Source of the DNA: Bradyrhizobium ottawaense
GTDB taxonomy: Bacteria > Pseudomonadota > Alphaproteobacteria > Rhizobiales > Xanthobacteraceae
Direction of reading: 5' to 3'
NCBI RefSeq assembly: GCF_002278135.3
Contig: NZ_CP029425.2
Coordinates: forward strand, 4,626,001-4,690,000
DNA: 64,000 bases
The notes beneath the pieces are model-generated. The model was not told the DNA's origin and did not search any database. It was given only the letters and a program-made list of their open reading frames with translations. Shown in pieces: positions 59,934-64,000 of this stretch. Position 1 is the first letter of the stretch. Every line of letters begins with the position of its first letter. Made by a program: the position numbers and the translations under genes.

Positions 59934-60980
59934 ATGCTCGCGACGCTGAACCCCAAGCAAATCGTCGATGAGATCGTGAAGGACACGGTCAAGGACAACG
60001 ATCCGCACGACGCGATTCAGATTTCGCCCGACATTGTGCTGGCCTCGCGCCCCATCAGCGTTGCGCCCGCGCTGGCGCCTGACATTGCGACGCGTCCGGA
60101 GCCGAAATTCGCGCCGGAGCCCAAAGCCTTGCTCGAGCGCAAGATCTCTATTGAGCCCAAGTTCAGTCCCGTCTCGGAGCCGCAGGCGGCGCCCCCGCCC
60201 TCTGTCGACACGGCCGTCCGTGTCGCGGCGAGCGATGGCCTCGGTCCGCGGAAGCGATCCCCCGCGGGCAAGTGGCTGCGCGGCGCTTTCGTCACGTTTC
60301 TGTTTGCAGGCGGTAGTGCGGCCGCCACCATCGCCTGGGAGAAACACGGCGACACCGCCAAACAGATGTTCGCCGAATGGACACCGGCATTGACGTCGCT
60401 GCTGCCATCGACATCGCAGACCGCGCCGGTCGCTGCCGCGCAGGCCGCACCGCCCGTGGAGCAGGCCGCCCCGCCCGCACCGCAAGCGGCAACCGATCAA
60501 ACGGCCGATCAATCGGCGACACCGCCCGCAGTCCAGGTCGCGGCCGCTGCGCCCGCAGCGACGCAGTCCGATGCAGCGCAGTCGGTGCAAGCGATGACGC
60601 GCGACCTCACCGCGATGGCGCAGCAGATCGAAACGCTCAAGGCCAACATCGCCGAGTTGAAGGCCGGACAGGAGCAGATGGCGCGCGAGATGGCAAAACC
60701 GCCTGCGCCGAAGCCGGTAGCTGAGGTCAAGCCTGTTGATCCGCGCACACGTGCTGCTGCGGTCCCACCGCGAGCTCCGTCACCGCCGCCGGTTCGCAAA
60801 CCGAAACCGGTCGTGTCGCACACCTACATGCCGGCCTATTCGCCCGCGCCGCTCGCAGCTTCGCCGCCGCCTTCGCAGGCTGCCGCGATGCCGCCGCCGC
60901 CAGCCGCACCTGTTACCACGACTCAAGCCGTCGCCGATGACGATGGACCGGTCGTGCGCCCGCCAATGCCGTTGCGCTAG
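59934..60980 (+). CDS. Single-pass membrane protein with coiled coil, paralogue of the protein at 38984
   Basis: A 348-residue protein of unknown function. The cytoplasmic N-terminus (1-112) is acidic, then Pro-rich with KFAPEPK / KFSPVSEP repeats. One transmembrane helix spans about 115-134 (GAFVTFLFAGGSAAATIAW). An Ala/Pro/Gln-rich stretch leads to a coiled coil (about 212-254, SDAAQSVQAMTRDLTAMAQQ), and the tail is Pro-rich (KPKPVVSHTYMPAYSPAPL). The layout and the coiled-coil sequence match the gene at 38984. AAGGAGCTGCG precedes the ATG; a terminator follows. Confidence 0.72.
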   Translation: MLATLNPKQIVDEIVKDTVKDNDPHDAIQISPDIVLASRPISVAPALAPDIATRPEPKFAPEPKALLERKISIEPKFSPVSEPQAAPPPSVDTAVRVAASDGLGPRKRSPAGKWLRGAFVTFLFAGGSAAATIAWEKHGDTAKQMFAEWTPALTSLLPSTSQTAPVAAAQAAPPVEQAAPPAPQAATDQTADQSATPPAVQVAAAAPAATQSDAAQSVQAMTRDLTAMAQQIETLKANIAELKAGQEQMAREMAKPPAPKPVAEVKPVDPRTRAAAVPPRAPSPPPVRKPKPVVSHTYMPAYSPAPLAASPPPSQAAAMPPPPAAPVTTTQAVADDDGPVVRPPMPLR

Positions 60981-61088
60981 ACCGAGACCGCGCAAGCAGC
61001 ACGGCGCGCTGCGACAACATCGCGTAGGCTGTCCGAGTCGATGTGATGCGTTGAGTCCGGACAATTACGGAAAGCGATTTTTCTCGCT

Positions 61089-61132
61089 CAAGAGAAAAGG
61101 CCGTCGGGATCTATGCCGGCGGCCTTCTCTTG
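61089..61132 (+). terminator. Terminator after the coiled-coil membrane protein gene
   Basis: CAAGAGAAAAGGCCGTCGG pairs with CCGGCGGCCTTCTCTTG with two mismatches around about eight bases. The rest of 60981-61355 shows no gene. Confidence 0.65.
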
Positions 61133-61355
61133 CAGCTGCCGGTTCCCGGAGCCCGGTTCTGCTGCAATTCCATGCCTTATGATCACGCCAACATATTTAA
61201 TTAAATGTTAAGGCCGTCAGACGCTGCACATCATTTCTGCGCCATAAGCACAGAGATTGCGCGGTCCGTTCATCGGTAGATGTCGACTCAGTGGTACCAT
61301 CCGACATGTGTTGAGACTTCCACTGAAGCTCATCTCGTCACACCGGGGAATTCGG

Positions 61356-61586
61356 ATGCCGTACTACTCTTTCGATCTTGTGGTTGGTGGAGAGTTCAGG
61401 AACCAGGGCGGAATCATCCTCGAAGACATCGAGGTTGCCTCCGATCGCGCCGACCAGCTCGCCACCGAGCTGTCGCAGGTGAAGCCGGAGCTGCAGCAAA
61501 AGGGTTGCGCGGTGCGCGTCACCGATCGCGACGACAACGAGCTTTACCGCACGCCGCTCGATCCCGTGCCGGCCTGGCGCCGCTGA
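61356..61586 (+). CDS. DUF6894 family small protein
   Basis: A 76-residue soluble protein (MPYYSFDLVVGGEFRNQGG, ILEDIEVASDRADQLATELSQVKPELQQKG, AVRVTDRDDNELYRTPLDPV). The pattern of an N-terminal YxF segment, a central helix and a C-terminal DxxGxxLY-like strand fits the DUF6894 family, abundant in Bradyrhizobium in many copies. The start was set at the ATG where the family begins. Function unknown. Confidence 0.8.
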   Translation: MPYYSFDLVVGGEFRNQGGIILEDIEVASDRADQLATELSQVKPELQQKGCAVRVTDRDDNELYRTPLDPVPAWRR

Positions 61587-62372
61587 CTACTCGTCAAGCG
61601 CCGGCGGCTCGAACCAGTTCGTCAGCGACAATCCGCCGTCGACGACGAAGGCTGCGCCGGTGACGTAAGCGGAGAGCTTGTTCGACAAGACGGTGAGCGC
61701 CATCGGCGCAAGGTCATTGGCCTCGCCGAGACGCCCGAGCGGAATGTGCCGCGCCAGCGCGGGATCCGCGACGAACCCGCCGGCGGCGATCGCGCCGGGC
61801 ACCAGCGCATTGACGCGGATGTCGTGGCGGCCGAACGTCTTGGCCAACTCCTTCACCAGCATCGCCATCGCCGCCTTCGCCGTCGAATAATGCGGCAGGT
61901 TGCGCGGCGTGCCCGCATGCAGCGAGGTGAGAAACAGGAACGAGCCCGGCCGCTTCGCCGCGATCAGCCGCTTTGCGAGTTCGCGCGCCAAGTGAAAGCC
62001 GGCATCGAGATTGACGGCATGCATCTGCTGCCAGATCCTGCGATCGACCGCGAGCGCATGATCGGCCTCTCGCCGCGGCGGCGATGCGCTGTGGACGAAA
62101 TGCGTGATACCGCCCAACGCAGCGTCTGCGGTAGCAAGCAGCGCGTCGCACGCATCCAATTCGGCGAGATCGCCGACCCAGGGCACCGCCAGTTCTGGCC
62201 TCTTGCTCGCGCCGATCGCGGCGCTCACCCGCTCCGCGCTGATGTCGGCAAACACGGTCCGGACGCCCTCGCCAACCAAGGCCTGCGCGATGGCGCGCCC
62301 GATGCCGTTGCCCGCGCCGGTGACGAGCGCTGTGTCGCGGGCAGGATCGAATGGCGTGCTGAACAGGCTCAT
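61587..62372 (-). CDS. Short-chain dehydrogenase/reductase
   Basis: A 261-residue Rossmann-fold oxidoreductase. The cofactor motif is TGAGNGIG near residue 20, the D-type acidic residue at the end of strand 2 (FADIS) suggests NAD(H) preference, and the catalytic Tyr-x3-Lys is in LPHYSTAKAAM with the serine in LTSLHAG. The C-terminus has YVTGAAFVVDGG. It abuts the DUF6894 stop codon in convergent orientation. GGAGAGC precedes the ATG. Substrate unknown. Confidence 0.92.
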   Translation of the reverse strand: MSLFSTPFDPARDTALVTGAGNGIGRAIAQALVGEGVRTVFADISAERVSAAIGASKRPELAVPWVGDLAELDACDALLATADAALGGITHFVHSASPPRREADHALAVDRRIWQQMHAVNLDAGFHLARELAKRLIAAKRPGSFLFLTSLHAGTPRNLPHYSTAKAAMAMLVKELAKTFGRHDIRVNALVPGAIAAGGFVADPALARHIPLGRLGEANDLAPMALTVLSNKLSAYVTGAAFVVDGGLSLTNWFEPPALDE

Positions 62373-62502
62373 GTCGCTCTCCGAGGCCGGGATGCGGGCC
62401 ACGATAGCGCACCGCGCCGGGGCGCGACAAATTCGCTCCGGCACCATTGCGGAGCAGCCCGCCGGACGCTAGCCTCCCAAAAAAATGGAGGAGATACCAA
62501 GG

Positions 62503-62892
62503 ATGCGCTACGGTTTCCTGATGGCTGGCCTGTTGCTGATCGCCGCTCCGGCCAAGGCCGAGGACCATCTACGCTCGACCTATGTGACCCTGGTCCTGCA
62601 GGCCTTTGCCACCAAGGTCGAATGCCCGGGCACGGACGTCGTCTACCAGGATCTCGTACAGAAGGCGGCGCAGATGAAGCTGCCCGACGGCACCACCGAG
62701 AAGGTGCGCAAGGCAATTGCCTGGATGCATACCGGCGGCAAGATGGGCGAGAAGCAGGACGACGATCTGATGGCCGAGGTCGCGGTGGCGACCCAGGCGA
62801 CCGATCTCAACCAGCGCCGCCTCGGCATGCCCAACTGGTGCGAGGCCCAGAAGACCAACCTCGCCGGCCTGATCCGGGCCAAGGGCGGCTAG
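62503..62892 (+). CDS. Exported hypothetical protein
   Basis: A 129-residue protein with a signal peptide (MRYGFLMAGLLLIAAPAKAE) and a helical mature domain with two cysteines (VECPGTDVVYQDLV and MPNWCEAQKTNLAGL), possibly disulfide-linked. GGAGGAG lies upstream of the ATG. No family recognised. Confidence 0.72.
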   Translation: MRYGFLMAGLLLIAAPAKAEDHLRSTYVTLVLQAFATKVECPGTDVVYQDLVQKAAQMKLPDGTTEKVRKAIAWMHTGGKMGEKQDDDLMAEVAVATQATDLNQRRLGMPNWCEAQKTNLAGLIRAKGG

Positions 62893-63000
62893 CAAGCCGG
62901 CTGTCGCGGCGTTAAGCACACCGCGACGGAACCTGCGTTTCGGCCAATAATCGTCACATTCCTCGCCAGCATGCGGGCTCCTTCGCACAGGAGAAGCCCC

Positions 63001-63255
63001 ATGCGGATGACGCATCTCATGGTCGCCGGCGTGCTCGCGATGAGCGCAGCGCTGGCCGCCCCGGCACAGGCAAAGAACTCCGACGCCCAAAAGGGCGAGG
63101 ACAAATCGACCACCTCATCGTCCTCATGCAGCGCCTATCAGCAGGCGCCGGACGGATCGTGGGAGCAGCTCCCCTGCAAGGAGGCGGGCGAGCGCGGCCA
63201 GCCGCAGACGCAGCAACGATCCCCGGCACGGGGGCCGGATCGCGAGGAACGCTGA
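63001..63255 (+). CDS. Small exported hypothetical protein
   Basis: An 84-residue protein with a signal peptide (MRMTHLMVAGVLAMSAALAAPAQA) and a short polar mature part (KNSDAQKGEDKSTTSSSSCS, with two cysteines) ending RGPDREER. AGGAGAAG precedes the ATG. Function unknown. Confidence 0.65.
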   Translation: MRMTHLMVAGVLAMSAALAAPAQAKNSDAQKGEDKSTTSSSSCSAYQQAPDGSWEQLPCKEAGERGQPQTQQRSPARGPDREER

Positions 63256-63274
63256 AGCGTTTCCGGTCCGGCGA

Positions 63275-63460
63275 TCAGCTCTGGTGCGGCCCGCGGATGA
63301 TCTTCATGGCGTCGGCGATGTGACGCCATTCCTTGGCCTCGTCGGCCTCGCCGCGGCCGTCGCAGGCCTGGGCCTGCTCGGCGGCCTTCGCGATCGCAGC
63401 AAATCCATGCCGCTCGAGCATCTGCCGCGCGACGGTGTGGACCTGGACCTCGGACATCAT
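63275..63460 (-). CDS. Small conserved hypothetical protein of 61 residues
   Basis: A soluble helical protein (MMSEVQVHTVARQMLERHGF, AIAKAAEQAQACDGRGEADEAKEWRHIADAMKIIRG). It has GGGAGAG before tandem ATG codons. A possible EcfG promoter with a 17-base spacer lies 60 bases upstream, so it may belong to the stress regulon. Function unknown. Confidence 0.7.
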   Translation of the reverse strand: MMSEVQVHTVARQMLERHGFAAIAKAAEQAQACDGRGEADEAKEWRHIADAMKIIRGPHQS

Positions 63461-63519
63461 GGGCGCTCTCCCGTCATGAGGATACCGCGGCGCCCGGCTC
63501 GGCGCTCCGCGTCTCACAT

Positions 63520-63545
63520 AACGATCTCGCCGTGATCACCGTTCC
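63520..63545 (-). promoter_or_regulatory. Possible EcfG promoter with N17 spacer
   Basis: On the minus strand GGAAC, 17 bases, CGTT. The spacer is one base longer than in the three other sites of the window but within the range reported for EcfG promoters. Confidence 0.45.
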
Positions 63546-63589
63546 GGCGTGCCGATCACATCGGCACGCGCTGGAACTGGACCGCCCAT

Positions 63590-63626
63590 AAAGACAAAGG
63601 CGGCCCGCTATGCCCAGCGGACCGCC
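63590..63626 (-). terminator. Terminator of the min operon
   Basis: GGCGGCCCGCT and AGCGGACCGCC pair at 10 of 11 positions around six bases; on the minus strand TTTGTCTTT follows. A second perfect hairpin, GTGCCGAT-CAC-ATCGGCAC, lies farther on at 63549-63567. Confidence 0.78.
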
Positions 63627-63666
63627 CTCTCACCCACCCCAAAGCTGGGAGTCGCCGGCCGCGTCC

Positions 63667-63948
63667 CTACGCGACCGCCGCTTTCTTGCGCTCGAAGTCG
63701 TTGGGTACCTCGATATCGACCTCCAGGGTCGATACCTCGTCGCCGCGCTCGAGCCGGACGATGACCTTGGTCGGGTCCAGCATGACGTGCTTGGACACGA
63801 CGGCGAGAATTTCCTCGCGCAGCACGCCGAGCAGATCGGGCTGGCCACGCATTCCGCGCTCATGGGCAAGCAGGATCTGCAGCCGTTCGCGTGCGACGGG
63901 TGCCGAGGCCTTCTTGCCGCGGAGAAGTCGAAGCAGACCCATGCTCAT
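63667..63948 (-). CDS. minE: Cell division topological specificity factor MinE
   Basis: A 93-residue protein that stimulates MinD ATPase and drives Min oscillation, keeping the division ring at mid-cell. The N-terminal amphipathic/MinD-binding part (LLRLLRGKKASAPVARERLQILLAHERG) and the dimerisation domain (LREEILAVVSKHVMLDPTKVIVRLERGDEVSTLEVDIEVP) match the family and usual length (about 88-95). Its ATG overlaps the minD stop codon (ATGA), so the two are translationally coupled. Confidence 0.96.
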   Translation of the reverse strand: MSMGLLRLLRGKKASAPVARERLQILLAHERGMRGQPDLLGVLREEILAVVSKHVMLDPTKVIVRLERGDEVSTLEVDIEVPNDFERKKAAVA

Positions 63949-64000
63949 GCAGCCCTCCGTCGCAGCAGACGATCCATCAGACCTCTGCGCTCGGCGGGAA
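63945..64000 (-). CDS. minD: Septum-site determining protein MinD, C-terminal end only
   Basis: Only the last 17 codons or so are inside the window: PAERRGLMDRLLRRRAA then stop. This is the amphipathic membrane-targeting helix of MinD (compare GFLKRLF in E. coli). The position directly before minE with an ATGA overlap confirms the identity. Confidence 0.9.
   Translation of the reverse strand, partial: PAERRGLMDRLLRRRAA

Noticed and set aside
62936..62965. GGAAC followed by CGTC before the small exported protein at 63001
   Set aside because: The spacer is about 19 bases and the -10 element has a mismatch, so it does not fit the EcfG consensus.

Overview
The window looks like chromosomal DNA of a Bradyrhizobium-type alphaproteobacterium (Nitrobacteraceae). 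The grounds are high GC with strong GC3 bias, an aroQ-accB-accC cluster, the complex I accessory subunit NDUFA12, B12-dependent ribonucleotide reductase, BA14K, DUF1236 and DUF6894 proteins, and several classes of palindromic intergenic repeat that I associate with Bradyrhizobium. No rRNA, tRNA, CRISPR array, insertion-sequence transposase or prophage was recognised. Everything below comes from reading the sequence; no database search was run.

Layout. 1-9.8 kb: the 3' part of rne (RNase E), a DadA-like oxidoreductase, dctA, bioY with a class I aminotransferase, an M48/TPR periplasmic protease, a DsbA-like thiol oxidoreductase and a DUF1236 secreted protein. 10-16.4 kb: aroQ, accB, accC, a three-gene signalling operon (CHASE3 histidine kinase, single-domain receiver, receiver plus HRxxN-type HisKA_2 kinase) and aat. 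16.4-23 kb: a DUF2155 protein and NDUFA12 bracket about 5 kb of accessory genes (alpha/beta hydrolase, Phd/VapC-type toxin-antitoxin, BASS-like transporter, divergent GlxA-type regulator and DJ-1/PfpI protein). 23-31 kb: a BA14K protein, a second CHASE3 signalling pair, an ABC substrate-binding protein and a frameshifted adenylate/guanylate cyclase, then an EamA transporter. 31-37.3 kb: nrdJ with a long leader, followed by an AT-richer patch holding a broken AAA ATPase and an orphan ParB-like protein. 37.4-48.5 kb: many small or poorly known genes, among them SMI1/KNR4, a lytic transglycosylase, a PilZ-XRE fusion, a small cytochrome c, YjdM/PhnA, EamA, a broken SnoaL-like gene, an Ada-AraC protein and an orphan Flp pilin. 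48.7-58.4 kb: an M15-like peptidase, pdxY, three regulator/target pairs (TetR with O-methyltransferase, SMR pump with TetR, MarR with aromatic hydroxylase) and an SH3 protein. 58.4 kb to the end: envelope and secreted proteins, an L,D-transpeptidase, an SDR, small hypothetical genes, minE and the end of minD.

How the parts connect. Three sites match the EcfG (general stress response) promoter GGAAC-N16-CGTT exactly, and a fourth matches with N17. They lie upstream of the DUF1236 gene, the CHASE3/HRxxN kinase operon, the SH3 protein and a 61-residue protein. HRxxN kinases are the family known to feed the PhyR-EcfG cascade, so the kinase operon may be both a target and an input of the stress response. 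Other regulatory sites read from the sequence are a FixK/FNR-type box before a small cytochrome c, an NrdR-like box far upstream of nrdJ, and palindromic operators in front of the toxin-antitoxin, GlxA/DJ-1, two TetR and MarR loci.

Three loci appear broken by frameshifts: the cyclase, the SnoaL-like gene and the AAA ATPase. Each should be checked against reads before being called a pseudogene.
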